A stretch of 7,438 nucleotides of DNA from an uncultured Bacillota bacterium (GCA_937890735.1 CALACZ010000101.1:1-7438); one strand, 5' to 3'. Shown: positions 1 to 5,616, numbered from the stretch's first letter. Program-made: numbers and translations. Notes: a model not told the origin generated them from the letters alone.

Positions 1-57
1 CCGAGGGGAAGCTGTCAGCCGAAGGCTGACTGATGAGGGGAGGCGTTCTTATTTTTG
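1..57 (+). repeat. Two-hairpin repeat, copy 0 (truncated by window edge)
   Basis: Only the end of the first hairpin (GAGGGGAAGCT, to about position 13) is inside the window. The second hairpin is intact: GTCAGCC (14-20), loop GAA, GGCTGAC (24-30). A degenerate tail of the family (TGATGAGGGGAGGCGTTCTT) follows. It is assigned by the same order of parts as copies 1-4: hairpin, GNA-loop hairpin, G/A-rich tail ending in a T-rich stretch. The tail is the least similar of the five, so the right boundary is approximate. Confidence 0.6.
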
Positions 58-82
58 AGCTGTCACGCGTTTTGAGCGCACC

Positions 83-233
83 AAAGCCTCCCCTTGGTGA
101 CCAAGGCAGCGAAGCGGCGGCGTGGTGCTGAATGACAGCCCAGTGGGCTGTCAGACCCACGCCGTGACCGAGCCGCAGCGAGACGGTGGCACGGCGCAGC
201 CGTGACGGAAGGGATGAGAAGGTGTGCGTTTTG
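83..233 (+). repeat. Two-hairpin repeat, copy 1, with expanded interior
   Basis: The left part (CCTCCCCTTGGTGACCAAGG, 88-107) matches copy 4, and the right part (206-233) matches copy 4's tail at 27 of 28 positions. The second hairpin is CACGGC (190-195), loop GCA, GCCGTG (199-204). Between the left part and the second hairpin lie about 80 extra bases. These are themselves palindromic: TGACAGCCCA (133-142), one centre base, TGGGCTGTCA (144-153), and an outer stem GGCGTGG (119-125) with CCACGCC (157-163). This looks like a palindrome inserted in, or grown within, an ordinary copy. Confidence 0.75.
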
Positions 234-252
234 CCGCACTGCCGCGGGTGCT

Positions 253-322
253 CTAAAACCTGCAACGTTCTGATCCCTTCAGTCGCCTGCGGCGACAGCT
301 TCCCTTGGTCACCAAGGGAAGC
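253..322 (-). repeat. Two-hairpin repeat, copy 2 (reverse orientation)
   Basis: Read on the minus strand from 322, it starts with a hairpin of perfect 12-bp arms, GCTTCCCTTGGT and ACCAAGGGAAGC, around one base (310). The second hairpin follows: GTCGCC, loop GCA, GGCGAC (296 down to 282). The tail contains GAAGGGATCAGAACGTT. The first stem differs from copy 4 (TCCCTT instead of CCCCTT), and the opposite arm changes with it, so pairing is kept. Confidence 0.8.
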
Positions 323-350
323 CCTCGAGCGGTGCAAACGCAGAACATCT

Positions 351-412
351 CAAAACGTACCACCCTTCTCCTCGTCCGGCGCTTCGCGCCACCTTCCCCA
401 CATGGGGAAGGC
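351..412 (-). repeat. Two-hairpin repeat, copy 3 (reverse orientation)
   Basis: On the minus strand the order is: first hairpin CCTTCCCCA and TGGGGAAGG (411-403 and 400-392, 2-nt loop), second hairpin GGCGC, loop GAA, GCGCC (390-378), then the family tail ending GGTACGTTTTG. The right end lies only 48 bp before the tpiA start codon, so any transcript starting upstream would carry this fold in its leader. Confidence 0.8.
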
Positions 413-444
413 TTACAACTGGAAATTGGAAAACCATATTCATT

Positions 445-449
445 AGGAG
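445..449 (+). promoter_or_regulatory. tpiA ribosome-binding site
   Basis: AGGAG lies 11 nt before the ATG at 461, in an A-rich stretch that should be unpaired. It fixes that ATG as the start, rather than the upstream in-frame ATG at 305, which lies inside repeat copy 2. Confidence 0.85.
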
Positions 450-460
450 TAGAGAAAACC

Positions 461-1237
461 ATGAACAGAAAATATCGCAAGACCGTCATCGCCGGCAACT
501 GGAAGATGAACAAGACGCCCACGGAAACCAAGGCGTTTATGACCGAATTTAAGACCATCATGCCCAAGGGTCGCTGGTGCGACGTGGTGCTGTGCGTGCC
601 CGCCGTGTGCATCCCCGCCGCCGTGCGCGCCATGCGCGAGACGCGCGTGGGCATCGGCGCTGAAAACTGCAACGCCAACGCCTCCGGCGCCTACACCGGC
701 GAGATCGCCGCGAACATGCTCGTAGACGCGGGCTGCAAGTACGTCATCCTCGGTCACTCCGAGCGCCGCGCCATGGGCGAGACGGATCAGGACGTCAACG
801 CCAAGGTCCTCGCCGCGCTGGAAAACGGTCTGTCCCCCATCCTCTGCGTGGGCGAGAGCCTCGAGCAGCGCGAGACGGGCATCACCACCGAGTGGATCAC
901 CATGCAGATCAAGGCAGGTCTGTGCGGCGTGGGTGAGGATAAGATCCGCAAGATCATCATCGCCTATGAGCCCATCTGGGCGATCGGCACAGGCAAGACC
1001 GCCACGCCCGAGCAGGCGGAGGAGGTCTGCGAGAACATCCGCGCCGTGGTGCGCAAGCTGTACGGCGCAAAGGTCTCCCGCGCCATCTCCATCCTCTACG
1101 GCGGCTCTATGAACGAGAAGAATGCGTTCGATCTGCTGGCGCAGCCGGATATCGACGGCGGCCTCATCGGCGGCGCATCCCTCGTGCCCGAGAAGTTCGT
1201 CAAGATCATCGAAGCAGCCAACCAGCCCACGGTCTGA
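461..1237 (+). CDS. tpiA: Triosephosphate isomerase
   Basis: This cytosolic TIM-barrel enzyme interconverts dihydroxyacetone phosphate and glyceraldehyde 3-phosphate in glycolysis and gluconeogenesis. The protein is 258 residues, a normal length. Visible family landmarks: GNWKMN with Asn13 and Lys15 (substrate binding), the HSERR motif with the electrophilic His99, AYEPIWAIGTG with the catalytic base Glu170 and the flexible loop 6, and phosphate-binding YGGS (213-216) and GGAS (237-240). All catalytic residues are present. The start was chosen for the AGGAG site 11 nt upstream and because the N-terminus fits the family from MNRKYRKTVIAGNWK. The 52-residue in-frame extension is translated repeat DNA. 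No other glycolytic gene is adjacent inside the window, and a terminator follows 13 nt after the stop, so downstream it is not in an operon. Upstream linkage cannot be seen. Confidence 0.97.
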   Translation: MNRKYRKTVIAGNWKMNKTPTETKAFMTEFKTIMPKGRWCDVVLCVPAVCIPAAVRAMRETRVGIGAENCNANASGAYTGEIAANMLVDAGCKYVILGHSERRAMGETDQDVNAKVLAALENGLSPILCVGESLEQRETGITTEWITMQIKAGLCGVGEDKIRKIIIAYEPIWAIGTGKTATPEQAEEVCENIRAVVRKLYGAKVSRAISILYGGSMNEKNAFDLLAQPDIDGGLIGGASLVPEKFVKIIEAANQPTV

Positions 1238-1250
1238 TTGAAGTAACGAA

Positions 1251-1285
1251 CGCCCCGTTCCAAAACGGAACGGGGCGCGTTTTTT
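1251..1285 (+). terminator. Intrinsic terminator of tpiA
   Basis: A perfect 11-bp stem, CGCCCCGTTCC (1251-1261) with GGAACGGGGCG (1267-1277), closes a 5-nt loop. A run of six T residues (1280-1285) follows. It begins 13 nt after the tpiA stop codon. An A-run lies on the opposite strand side, but the good T-run is on the plus strand, so it mainly serves tpiA. Confidence 0.92.
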
Positions 1286-1301
1286 ATTCCGCACGCCCAA
1301 G

Positions 1302-1373
1302 CCTCCCCTTGGTGACCAAGGGGAGGTGGGTGAGCGCAGCGAACCCGGAAGGGATGAGAAGGTGTACGTTTTG
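1302..1373 (+). repeat. Two-hairpin repeat, copy 4
   Basis: The first hairpin has 12-bp arms, CCTCCCCTTGGT (1302-1313) and ACCAAGGGGAGG (1315-1326), around one base. The second hairpin is GGGTGAGC, loop GCA, GCGAACCC (1328-1346). Its stem is interrupted by two adjacent G/A oppositions, which can stack as a tandem sheared pair. The tail (1346-1373) is nearly identical to that of copy 1, more than a kilobase away. This is the cleanest full copy and a good reference for the family. Confidence 0.85.
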
Positions 1374-1397
1374 ATTTGTAACGCGTTTCGTCGTAAC

Positions 1398-1421
1398 GTA
1401 GGGGCGGGGCTTGCCCCGCCC
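1398..1421 (+). repeat. Palindrome A
   Basis: The unit is GTAG followed by the stem GGGCGGGGC (1402-1410), loop TT, GCCCCGCCC (1413-1421). Its reverse partner A' (1799-1822) differs at two positions that pair with one another. Confidence 0.85.
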
Positions 1422-1476
1422 GCGCAGGGTGCAATCACAAAATCGCACGCAACATCGGCGACAACGTAATGTGTCC

Positions 1477-1502
1477 GTAGGGGTCGATGCCCACATCGAC
1501 CC
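1477..1502 (+). repeat. Palindrome B
   Basis: The unit is GTAG followed by the stem GGGTCGATG (1481-1489), loop CCCA, CATCGACCC (1494-1502). The linker behind it carries a smaller stem-loop TGCAAT/ATTGCA (1510-1527). Confidence 0.85.
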
Positions 1503-1557
1503 GGCAGAATGCAATCGCAAAATTGCACACCCTATCAGCGACCACGCACAACGTCCT

Positions 1558-1583
1558 GTAGGGGCGGACGACCCTGTCCGCCC
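1558..1583 (+). repeat. Palindrome C
   Basis: The unit is GTAG followed by the stem GGGCGGAC (1562-1569), loop GACCCT, GTCCGCCC (1576-1583). The linker behind it holds GGCAA/TTGCC (1588-1605). Confidence 0.85.
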
Positions 1584-1640
1584 GTGGGGCAATGGCGAAT
1601 TTGCCACAACGTGTCGTAAAAACGGTCGTGCGTACTGCGC

Positions 1641-1666
1641 GGGTCGATGTGGGCATCGACCCCTAC
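1641..1666 (-). repeat. Palindrome B' (reverse copy of B)
   Basis: The stem is GGGTCGATG (1641-1649) with CATCGACCC (1654-1662), followed by CTAC. Its reverse complement equals B (1477-1502) at all 26 positions, loop included. Confidence 0.85.
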
Positions 1667-1720
1667 AAACGTTGTATGGATTCGCCGGGGTGCGTCCGTT
1701 TTTTGCGGGTGCGTGCCGCC

Positions 1721-1746
1721 GGGCGGACAGGGTCGTCCGCCCCTAC
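1721..1746 (-). repeat. Palindrome C' (reverse copy of C)
   Basis: The stem is GGGCGGAC (1721-1728) with GTCCGCCC (1735-1742), followed by CTAC. Its reverse complement equals C (1558-1583) at all 26 positions. Confidence 0.85.
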
Positions 1747-1798
1747 GGGTGCATACCGTTTTGCATTGGTGCGATCAAATTTGCGGCGTTATACCGCC

Positions 1799-1822
1799 GG
1801 GAGGGGCAAGCCCCTCCCCTAC
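1799..1822 (-). repeat. Palindrome A' (reverse copy of A)
   Basis: The stem is GGGAGGGGC with GCCCCTCCC, followed by CTAC. Relative to A, one G-C pair of the stem is replaced by an A-T pair, so both arms changed together. Confidence 0.85.
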
Positions 1823-1860
1823 GTTACGACTAAGGACGTACCTTCCTGTTATAACGAACT

Positions 1861-1887
1861 CGCCCCGTTCCGAGTCGGAACGGGGCG
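1861..1887. terminator. Probable terminator of the CapA-like gene, possibly bidirectional
   Basis: A perfect 11-bp stem, CGCCCCGTTCC (1861-1871) with GGAACGGGGCG (1877-1887), closes a 5-nt loop. On the minus strand it begins 4 nt after the stop codon of the CapA-like gene, the usual place for a terminator, but its minus-strand tail (AGTTCGTTAT) is only moderately T-rich. The plus-strand tail (TGTTTATTCTTC) is better. It may therefore stop transcripts from both directions between these convergent genes. The stem is identical to that of the tpiA terminator. Confidence 0.65.
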
Positions 1888-1891
1888 CTGT

Positions 1892-3166
1892 TTATTCTTC
1901 TTTGTCGGTGATCTGATCGTACAGACTCCACAGATAGTCCGGCGTTGTCTCGGGGAGGCGGTGCTGGGCTGCCAGCTCGTCGGTGTAATCCTCCAGCAGC
2001 ATCGGGCGGTAGCTCCACCAGCCGGTGTCTTTGTGCGTGATGACGGTGACGGTGGGCAGAAGCTCCGCGTCCTCCACGCGCGTGCCCGCGTCGTCTTTGA
2101 CCAGCCGCAGGCTCGCCATGCCGCCGAGCATCTGCTCGGCGCTCATCTGGTGCGAGAGGAAATTGCCGAGCGAATAGTAGACCGGCATGGTCTTTCCGTC
2201 CGCGCGGGTGAGCGTCTCCATCGGCTGCAAAACGTGCGGATGCCCGCCGATAACTGCGTCCACATTCTGCGCGGCGAAAAATTCCGCCCAGTCGCGCTGG
2301 TAGTCATTCGGTGAGAACTCGCCCTCCTCGCCCCAGTGGGCGAACACGATCACAAAATCCGCCTGCGCGCGGGCTTTTTCCAGATCCTGCGCGACCTTAT
2401 CGCGGTCGAGAAAATCGACCGTCCACGCGTCCTCCGGCTTTTCGTAATTCACGCCGTAGGTGTAATCAAGCAGCGCCACGCGCAGCCCGTTCTGCTCTGC
2501 GATGCGGAGGGTATCCGCATCCTCCTGCGAGTCGTGGATGCCGAGCACCGTGACCTCCGGGTGCTGCTCGCGCCAGAACGTGAGCGTGTCGGTGATGCCC
2601 GTCATGCCCTTGTCGTAGCAGTGGTTGCCCGCCATCGTCACGACGTTGAAGCCCGCCTGCGCCAGCGCGTCGCCGACCGCCGTGGGCGAGGCAAAGCGCG
2701 GGTAATTGTCATAGAGCGCGGGGTCGTTTACAAAGATCGTCTCCTGCTGGATGCAGGCGAGGTCGTAGTCCGCGACCACAGGCGAGATGTCCTGATAAAA
2801 CGGCGTAAAATCATAGCTGCCGTCCGGCTGCTCCGCCGACCAGTAGATCGAGTTGTGGATGAGATCGTCGCCCACCGCCATCAGCCGCAGCGACTGCTCG
2901 GCAGGCTCGGGCGGCGTCTGCTCCACGACCTCCGCCTCCAGCTCGCGCGCGGCGGGCGCTTCCTGCGCCTCGGATGTATCCTGCGGTGCGTCCGCCTGCG
3001 GCTGCGCCGGGGCTGCCAGCACCGGCACGGTGATCTCCGGCAGCGGCGCGGGGCGCGTGAGCTTCCAGATGCCGAACACGAGCGCCGCCAGCGCAGCAAC
3101 GCCCAGCACGGTCAAAACCGCCCGCAGGCTGATATGGCGGCGCGGCTGTTGAAATTTCCCCCGCAT
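1892..3166 (-). CDS. CapA-family membrane-anchored metallophosphatase-fold protein
   Basis: The 424-residue protein has a short basic N-terminus, one membrane segment (about residues 14-34), a Pro/Ala/Glu-rich linker (about 37-91), and a CapA-type domain (PGA_cap, calcineurin-like phosphoesterase fold) to about residue 380. Motifs seen: MAVGDDLIH (96-104, metal-site Asp), CIQQETIF (138-145), MAGNHCYDKG (178-187), FAHWGEEGE (275-283), GGHPHVLQP (307-315) and YSLGNF (331-336). The topology suggests an extracytoplasmic domain tethered to the membrane. CapA proteins take part in poly-gamma-glutamate or capsule formation in Bacillus, but many clostridial members have no proven role, and no capB/capC lies in this window. 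Its ATG is 2 nt after the stop of the preceding lipoprotein gene, so translation is probably coupled. A specific substrate cannot be given. Confidence 0.9.
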   Translation of the reverse strand: MRGKFQQPRRHISLRAVLTVLGVAALAALVFGIWKLTRPAPLPEITVPVLAAPAQPQADAPQDTSEAQEAPAARELEAEVVEQTPPEPAEQSLRLMAVGDDLIHNSIYWSAEQPDGSYDFTPFYQDISPVVADYDLACIQQETIFVNDPALYDNYPRFASPTAVGDALAQAGFNVVTMAGNHCYDKGMTGITDTLTFWREQHPEVTVLGIHDSQEDADTLRIAEQNGLRVALLDYTYGVNYEKPEDAWTVDFLDRDKVAQDLEKARAQADFVIVFAHWGEEGEFSPNDYQRDWAEFFAAQNVDAVIGGHPHVLQPMETLTRADGKTMPVYYSLGNFLSHQMSAEQMLGGMASLRLVKDDAGTRVEDAELLPTVTVITHKDTGWWSYRPMLLEDYTDELAAQHRLPETTPDYLWSLYDQITDKEE

Positions 3167-3168
3167 GG

Positions 3169-4788
3169 TCAGCCCTCCGTCTCGTCGGCGGACGTGAGCG
3201 GCGGGATGTACCAGTCGAGGTACTGCGTGGGGTCTGCCACCATGCCGCGCGTGGTATAGAGTGCGTTCACCTTAAAGAGCACGGGCGTGATGTAGCCGCG
3301 CTCGCACACGCGCTTGTGCAGGCTGTAGGCGTTGCCGTTGTTCGTCAGCGCCAGCTCGCAGAGGTTCAGCATCGTCGAGTCCGAAAGTCCCCCGAAATTG
3401 AGCGAGCCGTAGATCGAGAAAAACGGCGAAAGGTCGAAATTTGCCGACAGCCGCACCTCGCCGAAATAGAGGTCAAAATTGCCGTTTTGCAGCGCCGTGC
3501 GGTACTCCGCCTCGTCAAGCGTCTGAAGTGTGAGCTTAAAGCCGCGGGAATTGAGCGCGTCCACGATGCGCTGCGCGGTCTGCACGCGCTGATAGCTGCC
3601 CGCGCAGACGATCATCGTCCCCTCCACAGGGATGGCGTAGCCCAGCGACGCAACATACAGGTCCAGCACGCCGTCGCCGTCCATGTCCTCCACGCTGGCG
3701 CTCTCCAGATGCGCCTCAAAATCCGACTGGCTGTAGTCAAAGCTGTTCGCCAGCCGCACGTCGTACTGCTCCGCGAGCGGCGAGGCGGGCAGCGTTGCAG
3801 GCAGCGCAAAGCCCCCGGCAAGCTCCGTGACGATCGTCTCGCGGTCAATGGCGTAGGTGATCGACGAGCGCAGACCGTAGTTGGAAAAGACCTTGTTATT
3901 GATATTGTAGCCGATATACTGCATGACCGTGGTGTTCGCCGTCCAGAGCTCGTAGTCGTTGTGGAAGCTGGCGTAGGCGGTGGAATTGGGGTCGGTCAGC
4001 ACGAGGTTCACGTTGGTGTACTCAAACTGGTCGCGCACGTCCACGCTCGTCTCGGCGGCATGAAGCGTGATATACGGCGCGTCGGTCAGCGCCGTGTCCT
4101 GCCACCAGTCGGAAAAGCGTGACAGGCGCGTGGCGGACGTATATTCATACGGTCCTGTCCCGGGCGGGACGGCGCTGTCCGCCGTATTTTCGGGGATGAT
4201 GGGAATATCCAGCAGCAGCGGCAGGCACTCATAGCTCACGAGCGTCGTGATGACGAGCGTGCGCGTGTCGGTCGCGGTGATGGACGAGACATTGCGCAGC
4301 CGGTCGCCGTAATAGGCGCTGCCCATGGCGCTGTTCAGCGAGTACGCCGCGTCCTGCGCGCGCAGCGTCCTGCCGTTGTGGAACTTGACGCCGGAGCGGA
4401 GCGTGATGGTGGTGGTCATGCCGTCGTCCGACACGCTCCAGCTCTCCGCCAGCACGCCCTGTGCGCGGAAGCTGCCGTCCACCACGAACAGGCTCTCGTA
4501 GAGGAACGACAAAATCGCGCGGTTATTGAGGCTCGTGCAGGCATACGGGTGCAGCCCGAACTGCGTCTGATAGCCCAGACCGAATGTGCTCTGCGCGTCC
4601 TCGTCCGTACTCACGGGCGCGGTCTGCGCCGACGGCTGCGCGGTCTCGTCCTGCGCGGACGTGTCCTCCTCCGCCGCCTGTTCGCTGATGCCGAACAGTT
4701 CGCGCACAGACTGCATCCGCTCGGCGGTGCAGCCGCAGAGCGCCGCCAGCAAAGCCGCCGCCAGCAGCAGCGCGATGACTCGTTTCAT
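3169..4788 (-). CDS. Family-5 extracellular solute-binding lipoprotein (peptide/nickel type)
   Basis: The 539-residue protein starts MKRVIALLLA with a lipoprotein signal peptide. The lipobox is Leu17-Cys18-Gly19 and lipidation is expected at Cys20. An acidic, Ser/Thr/Gln-rich linker (about 34-68) follows, then an SBP_bac_5 domain. Family signatures are WSVSDDG (117-123), LRSGVKFHNGR (130-140), TGPYEY (211-216) and IGYNINN with LRSSITYAIDR (292-316). DMDGDGVLD (368-376) has the spacing of a calcium-binding loop and resembles a stretch found in many Firmicute oligopeptide-binding proteins. Such proteins capture peptides or other small ligands outside the cell for an ABC importer. No permease or ATPase genes are adjacent, so it may be an orphan receptor or serve a transporter elsewhere. 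The start was chosen for the signal peptide and the GGAGG site. An upstream in-frame ATG at 4881 would overlap pgeF and add a non-signal extension. The ligand is unknown. Confidence 0.92.
   Translation of the reverse strand: MKRVIALLLAAALLAALCGCTAERMQSVRELFGISEQAAEEDTSAQDETAQPSAQTAPVSTDEDAQSTFGLGYQTQFGLHPYACTSLNNRAILSFLYESLFVVDGSFRAQGVLAESWSVSDDGMTTTITLRSGVKFHNGRTLRAQDAAYSLNSAMGSAYYGDRLRNVSSITATDTRTLVITTLVSYECLPLLLDIPIIPENTADSAVPPGTGPYEYTSATRLSRFSDWWQDTALTDAPYITLHAAETSVDVRDQFEYTNVNLVLTDPNSTAYASFHNDYELWTANTTVMQYIGYNINNKVFSNYGLRSSITYAIDRETIVTELAGGFALPATLPASPLAEQYDVRLANSFDYSQSDFEAHLESASVEDMDGDGVLDLYVASLGYAIPVEGTMIVCAGSYQRVQTAQRIVDALNSRGFKLTLQTLDEAEYRTALQNGNFDLYFGEVRLSANFDLSPFFSIYGSLNFGGLSDSTMLNLCELALTNNGNAYSLHKRVCERGYITPVLFKVNALYTTRGMVADPTQYLDWYIPPLTSADETEG
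3173..3178 (-). promoter_or_regulatory. Ribosome-binding site of the CapA-like gene, inside the upstream gene
   Basis: GGAGGG on the minus strand lies within the last codons of the solute-binding protein gene, 6 nt before the ATG at 3166. The site is therefore crossed by ribosomes finishing the upstream gene, which fits translational coupling. Confidence 0.8.
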
Positions 4789-4792
4789 AATT

Positions 4793-4797
4793 CCTCC
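4793..4797 (-). promoter_or_regulatory. Ribosome-binding site of the solute-binding lipoprotein gene
   Basis: GGAGG on the minus strand sits 4 nt before the ATG at 4788, in the 14-nt gap after pgeF. It supports this start over the longer in-frame alternative at 4881. Confidence 0.85.
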
Positions 4798-4802
4798 CAC
4801 AT

Positions 4803-5591
4803 TCAGAGCATGATGATGCCCGCCAGCGAGCCGCGTGCGCCGCCGGTCACACGGTGCGACCAGAAACGCTGCGGCTGGCATTTGGTGCAGTCACAGCTCA
4901 CGTCGATCTGTGTAACGCCGCAGTTTTTCAGCCACAGCGCACACAGACCTTTATTATCTACAAAAAATTTTTCGCCCCGGCGCTCGATATAGCCTTCCGC
5001 CGCCGCGCCGAGCGCGGCGCGCATCGCCTGCGGCACATCCTCGTCCGTCTCAAAGCAGCACTGCCCGATGGACGGACCGATCGCCGCGCGGATGTTTTCC
5101 GGCTTGCAGCCGTACAGGCGCTGCATCGCCTCCACCGTGCGGGCGGCGATGCCCTGCGCCGTGCCGCGCCAGCCGGAGTGTGCCGCGCCCACCGCGCGCG
5201 CCGCGGGGTCATAGAGCAGCACGGGCGTGCAGTCGGCGGCAAAGCACACGAGCGCCACGCCCGGCTCATTCGTCACCAGCGCGTCGCACACATCCGCCCG
5301 CTCACGCAGCAGCCCCGTGCCGCAGTCCGCACGCGTCGCAGGTGCGACGATCGCGGTATGCTGCTGCCTGGTAAACACGGTCTGCTCCGGCGAAAAGCCG
5401 ACGGCACTGCCCAGGATCTCATAGTTTTTTCGCACATGTTCGGGGCTATCTCCCCGGTGCGTGCCGAGGTTCAGGCTCGCAAGCACGCCCTCGCTCACGC
5501 CGCCGAAGCGCGTGGAAAAGCAGTGACGGCTTCCCGCGAGCGTGTCGGCGGTGAGATATTCGAGCGCGCCCCGGCGCACAACGTGGAACAT
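4803..5591 (-). CDS. pgeF: PgeF/YfiH-family protein (laccase-domain, purine nucleoside phosphorylase-like)
   Basis: The 262-residue protein belongs to the Cu-oxidase_4 (YfiH/YlmD) family and is of normal length. The conserved metal-site residues are present: His78 (RQQHTA), Cys121 (AADCTPVLL) and His138 (AAHSGWRGT). Other family stretches are FSTRFGGVSEG (25-35), IGPSIGQCCFE (171-181) and the C-terminal SHRVTGGARG (245-254). Homologues have been reported as peptidoglycan editing factor (preventing wrong residues in the peptide stem) and as purine nucleoside phosphorylase/adenosine deaminase enzymes. Which activity applies here cannot be told from sequence. It lacks a signal peptide and should be cytosolic. 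GGAGG lies 4 nt before the ATG. It starts 25 nt after the secA stop codon and is followed after 14 nt by the lipoprotein gene, so it is probably in the secA transcription unit. Confidence 0.94.
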   Translation of the reverse strand: MFHVVRRGALEYLTADTLAGSRHCFSTRFGGVSEGVLASLNLGTHRGDSPEHVRKNYEILGSAVGFSPEQTVFTRQQHTAIVAPATRADCGTGLLRERADVCDALVTNEPGVALVCFAADCTPVLLYDPAARAVGAAHSGWRGTAQGIAARTVEAMQRLYGCKPENIRAAIGPSIGQCCFETDEDVPQAMRAALGAAAEGYIERRGEKFFVDNKGLCALWLKNCGVTQIDVSCDCTKCQPQRFWSHRVTGGARGSLAGIIML

Positions 5592-5616
5592 AGAGCCTCC
5601 TTTTTGTTCGGCGGTC

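Larger units (their letters stand above)
1..460. other. Gene-free repeat-rich region upstream of tpiA
   Basis: No credible gene lies here. Reading frames that cross it run through palindromes and show no recognisable protein family. The space is filled by four copies of a two-hairpin repeat, two forward (1-57 partial, 83-233) and two reverse (253-322, 351-412). The leftovers are 58-82, 234-252, 323-350 and a 48-nt leader (413-460) directly before tpiA. I could not identify a convincing promoter for tpiA. It may lie inside the repeats or upstream of the window. Confidence 0.75.
1390..1830. repeat. Symmetrical six-palindrome array with terminal inverted repeats
   Basis: The array is bounded by inverted repeats 1390-1409 and 1811-1830, which match at 19 of 20 positions and include GTCGTAACGTAGGGG. 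Inside are three palindromes in forward orientation (A, B, C, starting at 1398, 1477 and 1558) and three in reverse (B', C', A', ending at 1666, 1746 and 1822), spaced 76-81 bp. B and B' are identical over 26 nt, as are C and C'. The linkers contain weaker A/T-rich stem-loops around GCAAT...ATTGC-like arms. There is no transposase or other credible gene inside. It resembles a REP/BIME-type composite or a MITE, but I cannot name the family. The short pieces 1374-1389 and 1831-1860 on either side hold nothing I can assign. Confidence 0.85.

Noticed and set aside
413..440. Possible tpiA promoter TTACAA, 16 nt, CATATT
   Set aside because: Both boxes match the consensus poorly, and the implied start site would fall on the ribosome-binding site.
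305..460. In-frame 52-residue N-terminal extension of TpiA starting at the ATG at 305
   Set aside because: It translates repeat copies 2 and 3, has no match to the start of the family, and the AGGAG site with the standard N-terminus begins at 461.
443..1528. 361-codon open frame on the minus strand opposite tpiA
   Set aside because: It is antisense to a clear tpiA gene, made of third-position GC bias, with Ala/Gly/His/Asp-rich translation and no family features.
1390..1830. CRISPR array
   Set aside because: The units recur at about 80 bp, but they are three different palindromes in both orientations, and the linkers resemble each other. CRISPR repeats are identical, in one direction, with unrelated spacers.
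1238..1891. Insertion sequence with its own transposase
   Set aside because: No transposase-like frame is present. At most it is a non-autonomous element. No clear target-site duplication was seen next to 1390 and 1830.
1411..2314. Plus-strand open frames across the palindrome array and into the CapA-like gene
   Set aside because: They run through palindromes and then antisense to a real gene. The translation follows the repeats and looks like no protein.
3316..4122. 268-codon plus-strand frame opposite the solute-binding protein gene (and similar ones elsewhere)
   Set aside because: The Arg/Val/His-rich translation is typical of shadow frames in GC-rich genes, and there is no ribosome-binding site or known domain.
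4789..4881. Longer start for the solute-binding protein at the ATG at 4881
   Set aside because: It would overlap the end of pgeF and place 31 non-hydrophobic residues before a perfect lipoprotein signal peptide that has its own GGAGG site.
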